A DNA stretch of 64,000 bases from Garcia nutans (lineage: Eukaryota; Streptophyta; Magnoliopsida; Malpighiales; Euphorbiaceae). Position 1 is the first letter of the stretch. Each line of letters begins with the position of its first letter. The stretch covers positions 58,799,501 through 58,863,500 of the forward strand of contig CANTUV010000026.1 of the NCBI GenBank assembly GCA_947685225.1, read 5' to 3'. The position numbers were made by a program, and so were the translations under genes. Of this stretch, positions 11,708-24,901 are shown piece after piece. The notes below the pieces were generated by a model that ran no database searches, had not been told where the DNA came from, and saw only the letters and a list, made by a program, of their open reading frames with translations.

Positions 11708-13606
11708 TATGTTGGTCTTTAATGCTATTTCTATTATGATAAAAAATATATATAATCAATTAAATATAATAATTATCTAAAAATTTATTTCATTTTTATT
11801 CTTACAATTACATAAGCCAAATTACACATTATTAAAAACCTCTTTAATTTAATTTATATAAATATATTAACTGGATTAATAATCAAATTCATTATTTGCC
11901 TTCATTCCTCAATTGTTATTTTTTTGCATATATTTAATATAAAAAAAATATAGATAATATATAAAATAACAGACCATTAATTTCAACCACATAATCCCTT
12001 TTTTTTTGTCAATAACTATTAAATGGATTTTGGAATTAAATAAACTTTTATTTCACAGTGTATAATTAGATTTTACTTTGAACAAAGATGCAAATTAATA
12101 TTTTATAGGTTAATTTTGAAAAATATTATTAATTCATCATGGAAGGCTCTTTACTTTAATTAATTTTTTTTTAATTATTGAGATGATTAATCGACTTCTG
12201 AATTTGAAATATCTTACTTTTACGTAATTCACATGATTCAACAAACAATTGATATGTCACGAATTTGCCTTATTTACTATACATATTGTTTTCTACAAAG
12301 TTAGATAATCATATCCATTAGCTGCCATTCACGAGCCGTAGGTGAAAAAAAAAGAAAAAGAAAAAAGGGTAAGCTTGTAGGACATAACGGGCAATATAAT
12401 TTAAATAATTACAAATAATAATTAAATTTCTACAAAAAAAATATAATTAATTTAAGTTGTTTTAGCATTTCGTTAAATGATTTTTTTTTTTGGCCAATAT
12501 TCTTTAAATGATTATTTCTATATATGCGGTCCGCTCGTTGTATGGACAGCATGCACAGCCAAATCTTTCTTATTTTAAGATACTTAATGGATGCACGTGA
12601 GCAGCTCACGCTCACGTGTTGGGACTGCAGGGTGCATCTTGTGCTGCTGGTTCAAATGTATGTTTGATTTTAATTTTTAAATCGATAGTTCATTGTTTTT
12701 TTTTAGTATTATAACTGGGGAGAAAAAATTAATCCTAGATTATCTAGGATTAATCATTGTTTTTATTTATGAATCAGAATCAAATTATATTTTCATGATT
12801 TAAATTTCAATTCATTTTAATTTTGATTAATTTCAATTTAGTTTTAAACGATTTCGGTTTAATTTTGATTGATTAAATTTTACTTTAATTTTGATTCAGA
12901 ATTAGACCGTGCATATTTCTATTAACACAGTCATAACTTATTACATCACTTGAGTTACATATTTTTTTTATTATGTGATAAATTATTGTCAAATTCCACA
13001 TAAATTGCCAATATTTGATATTTTTCCTCATTATTATATGATGAATTGCCATGTTTTTCGGCCTACATCTTTAATTTTTTTCTCTATACCTATATGTTTT
13101 TTTTTATTTAATTTTTTGGAAAAAATTTACCTTTCCACACAAAATAGAAATTAATTCAAAATCCATTTTTCCTTTTATCAGTATAAATATTTTAAAAAAA
13201 ATAGTATTACAAATATTAGAAGATGAAATCGAATATGAATCTATCAATGGAGATGTACTAGATTATGTCTAGGTAAGTATTAACTTTTTTTAATTTAATT
13301 TTCTAATATATTGAATGTAGCATCAGAATCCAATTCACCTAATTTTCTAATGAGCTAAGCATCAATCTAGTCAATAAAATACTACCAAAAGTTCCAGCCT
13401 AGGATCCTAAGTTTCTTGACTAACAATAATATAAGTTATCAGCAAACATTTTATTATGTAGCAACCTTTTAAATCTTAGTGATATTCGAAACCCATATCT
13501 GTGGATACATAAAATCTTTAAGAATACACTTTTCTATCTTCTTGACACTCTCAGTTGAATCTAACACCACTGATTAACAACAACATTTTAGCAGAGCTTT
13601 AAAAGC
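11708..13606. other. AT-rich upstream region of the first shikimate gene
   Basis: No ORF of coding character. It contains a G-box palindrome (12594-12618) and a 25-bp palindrome with 12-bp arms (12729-12753, opening TTAATCCTAGAT). A CT-rich 5' leader probably starts within the last few hundred bases before 13607. Confidence 0.55.
12594..12618. promoter_or_regulatory. Paired G-boxes in an inverted repeat
   Basis: Two CACGTG cores (12594-12599 and 12613-12618) sit at the ends of a 9-bp inverted repeat (CACGTGAGC and GCTCACGTG) with a 7-base spacer. G-boxes bind plant bZIP and bHLH factors. It lies about 1 kb upstream of the shikimate gene start. That it acts on this gene is a guess. Confidence 0.4.
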
Positions 13607-15433
13607 ATGGGAAGCCTTCCAGTAAATTCATTCATTAATTTTCTTTAATTTTTCCTATGTGTTTCAGCATTGATCAACTAACTGTTCATATTGCAATCTT
13701 TTTTTTTTCTTTGCTGTGTTGTGTGATTAGTTCACTATGTCTGATATTCAACTAAGTAACAGAGGAGTTGAGAGCAGTCCTACTTTGCTATGTACTCCAT
13801 TATTGGGAAATACAGTTGATCAAATGTTGGTTGAGATGCGAAAGGCTAAAGAAATTGGTGCTGATATAGTTGAAATCCGACTTGACTGCCTCAGAAACTT
13901 TAGTCCTCATCAAGATCTTGAAATTCTCATCAAACGCTCTCCTTTGCCCACTCTTGTCACTTACAGGTAATGATAATTTTTTAATGTTTCACAATGGGTA
14001 GTTCTGAAAATGGTTTCAGTATCATTGTTTTGTAACTGTTGTTCTCTTGTTAGCAGACCAATTTGGGAAGGGGGTCAATATGAGGGTGATGAACCCAGAA
14101 GACATGATGCACTTCGCTTAGCAATGCAACTTGGAGCTAATTATGTTGATGTTGAACTTGAGGTTTATATATGATGAACCATTTTGCATACAGTTCATTA
14201 AGAGTTAAGATTCATCAGTAATTTCAGGTTAAATTGGATTCTTATGTCTCTCTTTTTTTTTAATTTTTCAGGTTGCTCATGAATTTAACAATTCAATATA
14301 TGGAAAGAAACCTGATAACTTCAAAGTAATTGTTTCTTCTCACAATTTTCATAATACTCCATCAGCAGAAGCCATTGCCAATCTTGTTGCAAGAATACAA
14401 GCTACTGGTGCTGACATTGTCAAGATTGCAACTACTGCATTAGACATTACAGACTGTGCTCGCATTTTTCAAATCATGGTGCATTCTCAGGTAACTATCA
14501 CACGTTCCTTACAAAGCCTTTCTCAAAAATTTTAACATAATTAGAATGAAAGTGTTATTTTTTTCTTTTTCTTTTTCTTTTTCTTTTTTTTTGGTAGATC
14601 CCAGTAATTGGAATTGTAATGGGCGAAAGGGGTTTAGTTTCGCGGTTAATTAGCCCCAAGTTTGGTGGATATTTAACATATGGTGCACTGGAGGCGGGTG
14701 CTATATCAGCTCCTGGACAACCAACTGCAAAGGATCTGTTAGATTTATACAACTTCAGACTTATAAGGCCTGATACCAAAGTTTATGGCATTATTGGAAA
14801 ACCTGTTGGTCACAGCAAAAGTCCTCTCTTATTCAATGCAGCTTTCAAATCTGTTGGTATTAATGCAGTTTATATGCATTTTCTGGTGGATGATGTAGAG
14901 AAATTTTTCAACATCTATTCTTCAGTTGATTTTGCTTCTGGATGCAGGTGATTATGAGCCAATTTAGTATTGTTATTTCATAAACCTAAGTTTAGGAGAA
15001 TATACACTTACCATTAGACTGTCTCTTGTTGTCCTCTTAGACCAAATTAATTAGTTAATAGTATATTTCATTTCTGACTTACAGCTGCACTATTCCTCAT
15101 AAGGAGGTTGCACTTAAATGCATGGATGAAATTGACCCCATTGCCAAGGTATGATTAAGATTAATGATCTGCAATAATATATATATATATATATGTGTGT
15201 GTGTGTATTTGATTAATTATGGGTTTATCATTTAACACCTACAGAAAATTGGAGCTATCAATAACATTGTTAGGAGACCTGATGGAACCATAATGGCTTA
15301 TAACACTGACTACATTGGTGCCATCTCTGCAATCGAGGATGGACTACGAGGTAACTATAATTAACAGAAATTTATGTAAATTTTAGATGGTTCGCATGTA
15401 TTTATCTGAATAAATTTTTGTTTAGAAAGCTTT

Positions 15434-15465
<32 letters not shown>

Positions 15466-16354
15466 GTAATTGTAAAGTGACATGGTTTTGTCATCTTCCA
15501 AAGAATTAAATGGTGCAAGTACAGTAGTGGGTTGCTCACCCTTAGCTGGTAAACTATTTGTTGTTCTGGGAGCTGGAGGTGCAGGCAAGTCCCTTGCCTA
15601 TGGTGCAGCTCAAAAGGGAGCTAGAGTGGTAGTTGCCAACAGAACATTTGGTAAGAAAATTATACTGTAATCACATCTTATGTTTCATTTATATGTGATT
15701 GAAGCTATGCAATGAAATGAACAAATTAATGTTCATAACCTTAGTGTTCATTTCATGATCTTCTATCTTGGCAGAACGAGCTAAGGAGTTGGCTGATAAA
15801 GTTGGCGGAAAAGCAATGACACTTGCAGAAGTAGAAAATATCCACCCAGAAGAAGGAATGGTTCTTGCAAATACCACTTCTGTGGGAATGAAACCGAACT
15901 TTGATGCTACCCCATTAGCAAAGGTTTATCTTTTACTTTTTTTTTTTATAATCTAAAACCTTGAAAATCACTGCTATAAACATTTAATGGGACTGATGGT
16001 GATGTTGTTTATTGGGGTACTGTAGCATGCCTTAAAATATTATTGCCTAGTGTTTGATGCCATTTACACACCAAAAGACACAAGACTCTTGCGAGAAGCA
16101 AAAGAAAGTGGAGCACTCGTTGTTTATGGAACAGAAATGTTAATTCGCCAAGGATTTGAACAATACAAGAACTTCACTGGCTTGCCTGGTAATTATAATT
16201 ATAAGTTCATCAGCTAATTACTTCTTAATTAACATATCAATTTTATATATAATTTTTTATAGTATTAATAAAATTCTTTTTTCTCTGTGTTTTTTAATAT
16301 ATAATTGCAGCACCTGAAGAATTGTTCAGACAACTCATGGAAAAACATGCATAA
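13607..16354 (+). CDS. DQD/SDH: Bifunctional 3-dehydroquinate dehydratase/shikimate dehydrogenase (11 exons, 532 aa)
   Basis: The fused enzyme dehydrates 3-dehydroquinate and reduces 3-dehydroshikimate to shikimate. Exons: 13607-13621, 13731-13966, 14057-14162, 14272-14490, 14598-14947, 15085-15148, 15245-15350, 15504-15650, 15775-15923, 16026-16188, 16311-16354. All introns are GT-AG and the total, 1599 nt, keeps frame. Dehydratase half: VEIRLD (E53, R55), VSSHN (H143), Schiff-base Lys170 in DIVKIATTA, MGERG, SAPGQPT. Dehydrogenase half: GHSKSP (263-268), TIPHK (K315), N336, NTD (D352), GAGGAG (388-393) and NRT (411-413), which favours NADP. The 15-nt first exon (MGSLP) is inferred from the sister gene; without it translation would start at 13737. 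There is no transit peptide, unlike the roughly 603-aa Arabidopsis protein, so a cytosolic enzyme is likely. Gly263 replaces the Ser of Arabidopsis SHSKSP, so quinate or gallate activity is possible. Confidence 0.93.
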
Positions 16355-16489
16355 GAGGCAAATTTTATTGCCAGGCTTGTTTACTATATTGCAGCTGATA
16401 TTCTCTTCTTCTTCTTCTTCTTCTTGCTTTTCCACCTCAGGCTTTGTGATAACTAGTGATTAATTACTGTTTAATTATTAAGTTGTGTG

Positions 16490-16495
16490 AATAAA
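16490..16495 (+). terminator. Likely polyadenylation signal of the first shikimate gene
   Basis: AATAAA lies 136 bases after the stop codon in a T-rich context, where a plant near-upstream element is expected. Confidence 0.45.
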
Positions 16496-16499
16496 ATCT

Positions 16500-18577
16500 T
16501 GCTCAATATAATTTTATATTGATGAACATTGAATTGAGAAAGTCCAGAAATATTAATTAATTAAGGTGTGGCTCTTGTTTTTATTATGCTTTAATTCTTT
16601 GGAGGAAATATATTTTATTTAGTTTCTGTTTATAAGTAACATCAATAAGGATCTTTGACACAATGTGATATGGAAAAGGAAATATCGAATTTGGATATAT
16701 TCAGAGGAGATCTCGTAAATTATGTGTTGGCGTACTATATACTATATGTAGATTCTAAAAATTCTGATAATAAAATCTAAGTCAATCTTTTCTCAAAAAA
16801 AAAATCTAAGCCAATCTGTTAAGTAATTAAATAAAATTTATAATCTTTAAAATTATATTTAAACTAAAAAAAAAAGTGATTGCCATCAAAATTCAAATTA
16901 TTATTGAAATACGCAACATTCAAACAAATAGAAATTGAAGTAATCGATTGAATTGGCAAATTATGAATTTACCTTTCTGCTTTATTAATTCAATTCTCAA
17001 AATTATGTATAAAAAAAAGACACCTTTCTCTATTATAAATTTTGTAATTTATTATCAATCATTTAATTTTGATTATAGTTATATATATATATATATAATA
17101 AATTGACAATAATTTCAATTATTATAGCTTTAGAATTTAGATATTATAAAATAATACGAGGAGATGTACTAAAATATTATTCGTATATACAACTTTATCA
17201 TTATACATCTCAAAAAAAAAGTTTATCATAATAAGATAAATTGACAATAATATTCTCTTTTAGGCTTAATTAATTAATTTAATTTGTATACAAAATATGA
17301 AGCTCATGGACTTTTGTGCCTGGACATATAATAAAAAATATATATAACTAATTTATATATATTTATTAAAAATTTTAATATTATAATAATTCAGTGTGAT
17401 AACTATAATATAATTTATAATATATTTATTACATATTATATATTACGTATGTTGAGCTTTTATATATTTATTATAACAAAAACTCTCCCTTCTTTCTGTT
17501 GATATAAGAAAATTCTCTCCCTCTTTAATTTTTTTTTTATTTTTATATTATTAAATCATTGGATAAAACTCTCTCTCTTTAATTTTATTTTTATTTTCTA
17601 CTATATAGTTTAAAAGTTTAAAGGTAAATGAAATTTTACTATAGATCTACAGTGAAATTACATCCACTTTTAAATTATATGAGCATATAATTTTATCCGT
17701 GCTATGCTACAATATATGTATTTTACATTATATTTAAATAAAAAATAATTTATATATTAATATATAATTAATACATAAATGATAATATTATATATAAATA
17801 CATATAATATTAAAAATTTATATATATATATATACATAATATAAAAATATTTATAATAAAGTATGTTTAATGTATTAAGATATCTTTTGAATTGATTTGA
17901 GATTTGATCAAAGAAATAATTAAAATATTAATTTTTAATTTTATTATTTTAATTAAAAAATTAAAATAATATAATATTTTAAATACAAAAGAATAAGTAA
18001 AAAATTATTACTTATTAAATTTTTTTAAATAAAAAAATTATAAAATTTAACTAAAAATTATATTATTAAAGAGAAATATAAGAATGATAGAAAAACAAAT
18101 AATTATATTAAAATTTATATTAAATTGATATAATAAAAATATTTTTAAATGAGTATAAATATAATCAACATAAAGTGAAACAATAAAAAATTATACATTC
18201 AATTATAGTAACATGTCCATTTTAAATTATCTTTAAAATAATTAAATTTATATTATTCGTTAAAAAGTTAAAATATAATAATAATAAATTTTAAAATTTA
18301 AAAGTCATTATTCCATAAATTAATTCATAAAATCTATTAAAACTAAATATAAAAAATAAAAAATTTAAAAAGTCATTTTTATTTGAAACAATAACTTCTA
18401 AATTAGTAATAGTAATAGTAATAGTAATAATAATAAATTAAAAAGAAAGATAAAATCATTTAGGAGCATAATATAATATTTATAAATTAAAAGAGAAAAT
18501 AAAATGAATTAAGAGTAAAAATATAAACTAAATATTTTAAATTTAATATTTTAAATTAATTTTATATTTTAAAATTA
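16500..18577. other. AT-rich intergenic stretch, no gene seen
   Basis: Very AT-rich DNA with TA microsatellites (about 17077-17095 and 17820-17836) and an (AGTAAT)n-like run at about 18403-18430. No coding signal was found. Confidence 0.6.
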
Positions 18578-18620
18578 TTTGGTATAAAAAAAATAACAAC
18601 AACAAAGTCTTAATTTCAAG

Positions 18621-19810
18621 TTATTTGGAATCAGCTATATAGATTCTTCTTTTCCACTCAGTTCGATTTAGGGCTATCTCTTTCGATAAATATAACAAAG
18701 TAAGATCATTTTGGATCATTTTTGTACAGGTTAGTTTTAGTCTGCATCTACCTCTCTTAGCTATATCTATCTTGACCAATTCGATCTTTCTAACCGGTGC
18801 ATCACTAGATCTTCGCTTCACATCACCGAACCATTTTAGTCTATGCTCTTTTATTTTATTCTCAATATGTGCTACTCTCACTTTTTTTATAATGCATTCA
18901 TTGTGGATTATATCAATCCTAGTGTGTCCACACATCCATCTTATCATTCTCATTTCTGCAACATACATCTTACTCATATGTTATCTTTTTACAGCCTAAC
19001 ATTCACTACCATACATCATCGCAAGCCGTATAACAGTGCGATAGAACTTTCTTTTCAATTTAAGTGGCATCTTTCGGCCACATAGAACTCATGTAGCGGC
19101 CCTCCACTTTATCCTATCAGCTTTAATCTTATAATTTACATCTTTTTCACACCCTCCATCCTCTTGGAGAATAGACTCAAGGTATTTAAAAAGATTACTA
19201 CGAGGTATTGCCACTCCTTCTAAAACAACTTCGCCCCCTCCTTCACTTACATTCTCAAATCTACAATGTATATACTTTGTCTTAGTTTTACTTAGCTTAA
19301 AATTTTTAGATTCTAAAGTACTTCTCCATAACTCTAACTTTTGATTTACTCCTACTCGAGTCTCATCTATTAGCACAATATCATCTGCAAACATCATGCA
19401 CCAAGAAATATCATCATGTGTATATGCCTCGTTAGCTCATCCATGATCAAAGGCAAGAGGCAAGGGCTCAAAGTTGAATCTTGATGTAACCCAATAGAAA
19501 CTGAAAAATTCTTAGTATCTCCTCCAACAGTATAAACACTAGTGATGGCTCCATCATACATATCCTTCAAGACTTGAATATATCTTATAGATATCCTCCT
19601 ACACTCCAGAACCCATTATAAAACTTCTCTAGGAACCCTATCATAAGCTTTTTCTAAGTCAATAAAAATCATATGTAAATTCTTCTTCATATCTCTATAT
19701 TTTTCCATCAAATTTCTAATAAGAAAAATAGCTTCCATAGTGGATCGACTATACATAAAATCAAATTGATTTGGAGAGATACTAGTGTCCAAACGCAAAC
19801 GACGTTCCAC
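18621..19810 (-). pseudogene. LINE reverse transcriptase and C-terminal region (broken)
   Basis: Fragments in several minus-strand frames: SPNQFDFMYSRSTMEAIF and FIDLEKAYDRVPREVL (19810-19616), the catalytic MFADDIVLIDET motif (19397-19350), then KLSKTKTKYIHCRF. The fragment at 18977-18621 has RMIRWMCGHTR and HRLKWFGDVKRR, the conserved C-terminal segment of plant RTE proteins. Stops and frame changes separate the pieces. Confidence 0.85.
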
Positions 19811-20885
19811 AATTCTCTCTCACAGTTTCATAGTGTGACTCATAAGCTTTATACCTCTGTAATTTGAAAAATTTTGGATATCTCCTTTGTTCTTAAAAAT
19901 AGGTACCAAACAGCTTCGTCTCCATTCATCAGATATTTTCTTTAACTTAGGATCTTATTAAATAAAGTCGTCAACCACATAACTCCTATATCTCTCAAAT
20001 ATTTTCACACTTCAATGGGTATTCCATCCGGTCCATATGGTTTATCAACTTTCATTTTCTTCAAAGCTTCATTAATTTCAGAGAACTTAATCCGTCTAGT
20101 GTACTTTACATTTTTCTCAGTTTTTTCATCCAGACTATCAATATCCTCTACAATTACCATTAAGAAGATCATCAAAATAACTTCTTCATCTTTCTTTGAT
20201 ATCCTCCTCTTATACCAAAACTATATTCCCTTCATCTTCTTTTGTTCCAAGTTTCTTATACAAACTCTCCAAAGATTGTGCTCTTGCTTGACTAACTGCC
20301 TTTTTAGTCTCTTTTTTTGCTTGTTTATACTGTACAAAAGCATGATTATCATTATACTTTGGCAAACTCTTATACCATTCTCTTTTACTTTTTACTATTT
20401 TTTGTACTTTCTCATTCTACCACCAAAACTCCTTCAAAGGATGTCCATATTTTTTAGATTCTCTAAGTATCTTTTTAGCTACTCCTTTAATTGTTGTAGA
20501 CATATTCACCCATATATCATTTGCTGACATATTTTCATCTGCCTCCTAATCCCCAGCTTTGACCAACTCATCTTTAAACATCAATTATTTTCCAGGTTTT
20601 AAAATCCACTGCGCTTTTATTTCTCTTTGGCATACTTGTCCACCTCTTAAATGTAACATCCAAAACTATTAACCTATGTTAAGTGATCAAAGCCTTACCT
20701 AGGATAACTTGGCAATCTTTGCATCGGATTTAATTGGCTTTTTTAGTGAGAATGTAGTCAATCTGACTTCTATTTTGTCCACTTTTAAAAGTTACTAGAT
20801 AGGATTTCCTTTTTATAAAATATGTATTTGTCAAAATCAAATTATAGGCTACGACAAAATCAAGGATAGTCTTACCGCCTTCATT

Positions 20886-21176
20886 TCAAAAACCAAAATC
20901 AAAACCTCCATGTACATTCTCAAAACCTACTTTGTCTTTTTCTACAAGTCCATTTAAGTCTCCTCCTATAAAAATATTCTCATCATTTGGAATCCTTTGC
21001 GTAAACTCGTCCATATCCTCCCAAAATTTTTGCTTACTCTCCCCATCCAATCCAACTTGAGGGGCATATGCACTAATTATATTAATGGTCCCTTTATGTA
21101 GCACAAGTTTTACTGAAATAATCTTATCTCTTATTCTATTCACTGCCACAACTGTCTCCTTTAGATTTCGATCCAA
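20886..21176 (-). pseudogene. LINE apurinic-type endonuclease fragment
   Basis: The minus-strand frame carries IISAYAPQVGLD, then FIGGDLNG, two hallmark blocks of the LINE AP-like endonuclease that nicks the target DNA. Flanking parts of the domain are in other frames or interrupted. It lies upstream of the reverse transcriptase, as expected in RTE elements. Confidence 0.82.
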
Positions 21177-21777
21177 AATTATACCAACTCCATTTTTATT
21201 TCTATATATTCTTGTGTACTATACTTTATATCTTGTATTCTTAACGTTTTTACTCTTCCCTCCAACCCTTTTAGTCTCTTGAATGCAAGCAATACTGATT
21301 TTTTTTCTCTCTATAGTATCGACAAGTTCTCTCAGTTTACCTATGAGAAATCCAATATTTCAAATTCCTATTATAATCTTACCTTCCACCTGTTACTTCT
21401 TAAGTCACTTCCTATAAAAGTATTTATCATTATTTGGACATATAGTTCCCACAACACTCGTATTATAGACTAATTTCTTTACCCACACAAGTCATTGATT
21501 TGAGAATCCTAGCTTATTTGGCACCACATCCAGACGCCTACATGGTGCATCATTTTTGGAGAACGCCCTACACCCTTATTTATTTCTCGCTACACTCGAA
21601 CTCCGTTGTAACGCGTCGTAAGTAGAGGATGCCGCAACAAAATTATCATTAGAATTCATATCATAAGATGTGACAAAAATTTTACATTAGTTATCACCTA
21701 CTGCAACCTCCATCCTTTACCCGAATTTGGAACTGGCAATGTAAGAGAAACTCATGTATAAACAGAGTTTTGGTATA

Positions 21778-22251
21778 TAAAAACGATTAAATAAAATTAT
21801 AAATATAGTTATATAAAATGATAAGAAGGAAACGAAAAGGAGAGGGGAAAAAAAGCTTAGTTAAAAGAAAATAAAAAAAAAGAGATAAATTGGTAAATAA
21901 AAAATAGATTTAATTTTTTTAGGATTTTTACTATTGATTCCAGGAATTTTAATATATATATATATATATATAATAATTTATGTTCTGCTAACAAAAAAAT
22001 ATTTAATTTAGGATGGACAATTTGGTAAAACCAACTTTTGAAGTCACCAACCATACGTAGCTGCCGATTCACGGCCCAGAGAATCGCATATTTTTTTAAT
22101 TTTTCACCTAACTAAGATGAGGATTTGCCCATTCATATAGTTTGTCAATCTAAACGACTGTCGTTTACTAGTCATCAAAATTATTATAGCTCAAATTAAA
22201 TTTTTTTTACTGATGTCAAGTACTTTAATTATCAAAATAAAAATTAAAAAT
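21778..22251. other. AT-rich spacer between LINE and copia element
   Basis: Short AT-rich stretch with a TA microsatellite at about 21952-21972. No gene or RNA recognised. Confidence 0.5.
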
Positions 22252-22705
22252 TATTATAAAAATTAAATTAATTTTTTATCAATAATATATATAATGTGTG
22301 AACAATTGCATCAACATTTATACAGAAAAAAGAGATGAATCACGATGGACGAGCTTAAATACTAAATTTTTTCTCAGATAAAATTTTTTTAGACATATAA
22401 TCACTAGCACAAAATACCACCATAACTATACCAAAAATACCTATTAAATGAACAATAAGAGAACACTAAAATTTAATGAGATTCAACCAATTTTGCCTAC
22501 ATTCTCTGACACCACTAAAATAATATTACTAATTTCAAAGAAGAAATACAAAAAAGAGAGAAGAGAAAATAAACTTTATAGATAAATGAGCTTATTTTGG
22601 GATGGTTTAGCTAAAGGGGGAGGAGTCTCCTTTTATAGGCTAAAACCCCCACCTCAATACTCACATCTCTCACTATGGGATTGAGCAAAATAATAAATTT
22701 CTACA
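22252..22705 (-). repeat. 3' LTR of the second copia element
   Basis: It aligns along its length with 29353-29831. On the minus strand it starts TGTAGAAATTT and ends ...TTATAATA, where the other LTR has ...TTCACAACA, matching C-to-T decay. Confidence 0.8.
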
Positions 22706-23722
22706 TTGGCTATTTTTCTATTTACAATATGTAAATCTTCTCTCAAAAGAAACTATATTTAGTAGTGCTTCTAAATGAGCTATGTAGCGCTCATCTTCAA
22801 TTTCTCAAAATATTGATCAAGTTCAAACAACGGTTGAACTTGACTGTTGTCAATATATTTGTGGGATTGTCAGTAGTTCAAATTTTTTGAAGTAATATTT
22901 CACCTTCCTCCAGAATCTCATAAATAAAGTGATAATGAATATTGATGTGCTTTGTCCTTGCATGATAAAATTAATTTTTTGCTAAATGAATAACACTTTG
23001 ACTATCACAGTGTACTTCGATACGCTTTTGTCTAATTCTCAGTTCACCAAGCAACCCTTGAAGTCAAATTGCTTCTTTAACAGCATCTGATACTGTTAAG
23101 TACTCTACTTCCATCGTAGACAAGATAATTGTTGACTGTAAAGTATACTTCCAACTAACCAACCCCTTAGCAAGTGTAAACACATAATCAGTAGTTGATC
23201 AACGTTTATCCAAATCACCAGCATAGTCAGAATCACAGTATTCAACTACACATTGACCATATTTCTCATCCTACTCAAATATCAATTAATATTTATGGTG
23301 TTCAGAATATACCGTAGAATCTATTTTACAGCTTGTCAATGCTCCTTATCAGGATCATGCATGTACCTACTCACAACTCCAACTGCTTATGAAATATCTA
23401 GCCTTGTACACACCATAGCATACATCAAGCTACTAATAATATTTGCATATGAAACTTTTAATATGTACTCCCTTTCTGCTTCATTTATAGGAGATGAAAA
23501 TGCACTGAGTTTCATATGAGATGCAAGCGGTGTACTAACAGGTTTTGACTTTTCATTCAGGCCAAAACGTTATAGTACCTTCTTTAGATACTGTTTCTGA
23601 TTCAAACAAAACTTCCCTCTCTTCCTATCTCTGCATATCTCCATGTCTAAATTTTTTTTAGCTTCACCCAAGTCTTTTATTTCAAACTCTTGATTTAGTT
23701 GAGCCTTCAACTTTTTAATTTT

Positions 23723-24139
23723 TCATTGATTCTTTGAAGCTATCAGCATATTATCAACATACAGGAGAAAATATATGAAAGATTCATTTTGTAATTTGCA
23801 AAAATACACACAATGATCGTATTTACTCCTTGTGTACTTTTGCCTCATCATAAAATTATCAAATAGTTTATACCACTGACTTCGATACAATATTTTTTTC
23901 AATTTGCATACCCATTTTTCTTCTCCAACAACCTCGAACCCTTCTGGCAGAGTCATATAGATTTTCTCTTTTAAGTCTCCGTGTAGAAATATAATTTTTA
24001 CATCAAGTTGAAAGAGTTTCAAATCCAATTGTGACATCAAGGCTAATAAAATTCTAATGGAGGAATATTTTACAACTGAAAAAAATACTTCATTATAATC
24101 AATTTCCTCCATCTGAGCATAGCTTTTAGCTACCAACAT
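23723..24139 (-). pseudogene. Copia reverse transcriptase fragment with altered catalytic motif
   Basis: The minus-strand frame shows copia reverse transcriptase blocks: MLVAKSYAQ, LKLFQLDVKIIFLHGDL, IYMTLPEGF, VCKLKKILY, and a YVDN where the active enzyme has YVDD. Loss of the second Asp and broken frames on both sides make it inactive. RNase H remnants continue to the left to about 22760 without a usable frame. Confidence 0.85.
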
Positions 24140-24559
24140 TGCCTTGTAGTGAACATCATTCTTGTTAGGAAATTCTTCTTTCTTCGTATATACTCATTTG
24201 CATCCAATTGTCTTCTTTTCCTTTGGTAGATTAGCTAGCTTCCATGTCTGATTCTTTCCAAGGGACTGTATTTCATCATCCATGACTGTCCTTCACTTCT
24301 TCTTTTTTGAACTTTGAACTGCTTCACTATAAGTGTTAGGAATGTCATCATTTGCAATTAGAGATGCATAAGCCACCATATCATCAAATCGAGTAGGTTT
24401 GTAAATCTCTCATCATGACCTATTTATTACAATAGATTCTTATTGCTGTGGAGATTCTTCGGTTGGAACCTCTTCTTCATCTGACTGTCCCTCTACTGTA
24501 GGAGTGTCTTCATCTGTTTTATTTATTACTGAGTCAATAATTCTTCTTTCAAACTCCAC

Positions 24560-24896
24560 CTACTGCGGAGTACCATCTGTCTGCTGAACAATTTCATTTG
24601 TTACCTTTTTCAACACGGTAGACTCATCAAAGGTAACATATCTGCTAAATATTATCTTCTTTATTTCTGGACACCAAAGGTGAAGTCCCTTCACACCAAT
24701 GGTGATACATATAAAAAGCGTTTTCTTTGCCCTCGGATCTAACTTTAATTCCTTAACATGATAGTATACAGTGGAACTAAACACACGTAAGGAATCATAA
24801 TCAGTAACAGATTTTCTAGACCACATCTCTAAAGGTATTTTGCCAATAATAGCAATTGATGGTAAGCGATTAACGAGATGGCAAGTATAAGTCACA
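24560..24896 (-). pseudogene. Copia integrase C-terminal fragment
   Basis: The minus-strand frame reads HLVNRLPSIAI, then PLEMWS, LRVFSSTVYYHV and KKTLFICITIGVKG, the copia integrase C-terminal region up to the linker before reverse transcriptase. It is cut on its N-terminal side by the nested solo LTR. The rest of integrase continues beyond 27361. Confidence 0.82.
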
Positions 24897-24901
24897 CCCT
24901 C

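Larger units (their letters stand above)
18587..21768 (-). mobile_element. RTE-type LINE, near full length but decayed
   Basis: On the minus strand the order is endonuclease (about 21176-20886), reverse transcriptase (about 19810-19089) and a C-terminal region (18977-18621), ending in a short GTT-repeat tail at the left end (AACAACAACAAAG on plus). This tail and the 3' sequence beside it are typical of plant RTE LINEs. A second, shorter copy at 34208-35276 shares the 3' part. A possible 9-bp target duplication TTTGGTATA sits at 18578-18586 and 21769-21777. The frame is broken at many points, so the element is dead. Confidence 0.85.

Noticed and set aside
12729..12753. Perfect 25-bp odd palindrome considered as a terminator or operator
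   Set aside because: Isolated short palindrome in AT-rich plant intergenic DNA with no gene next to it and no functional context.
20015..20527. 170-codon plus-strand ORF
   Set aside because: It is antisense to the LINE between endonuclease and reverse transcriptase, Phe/Ile/Leu-rich from AT bias, and has no recognisable domain.
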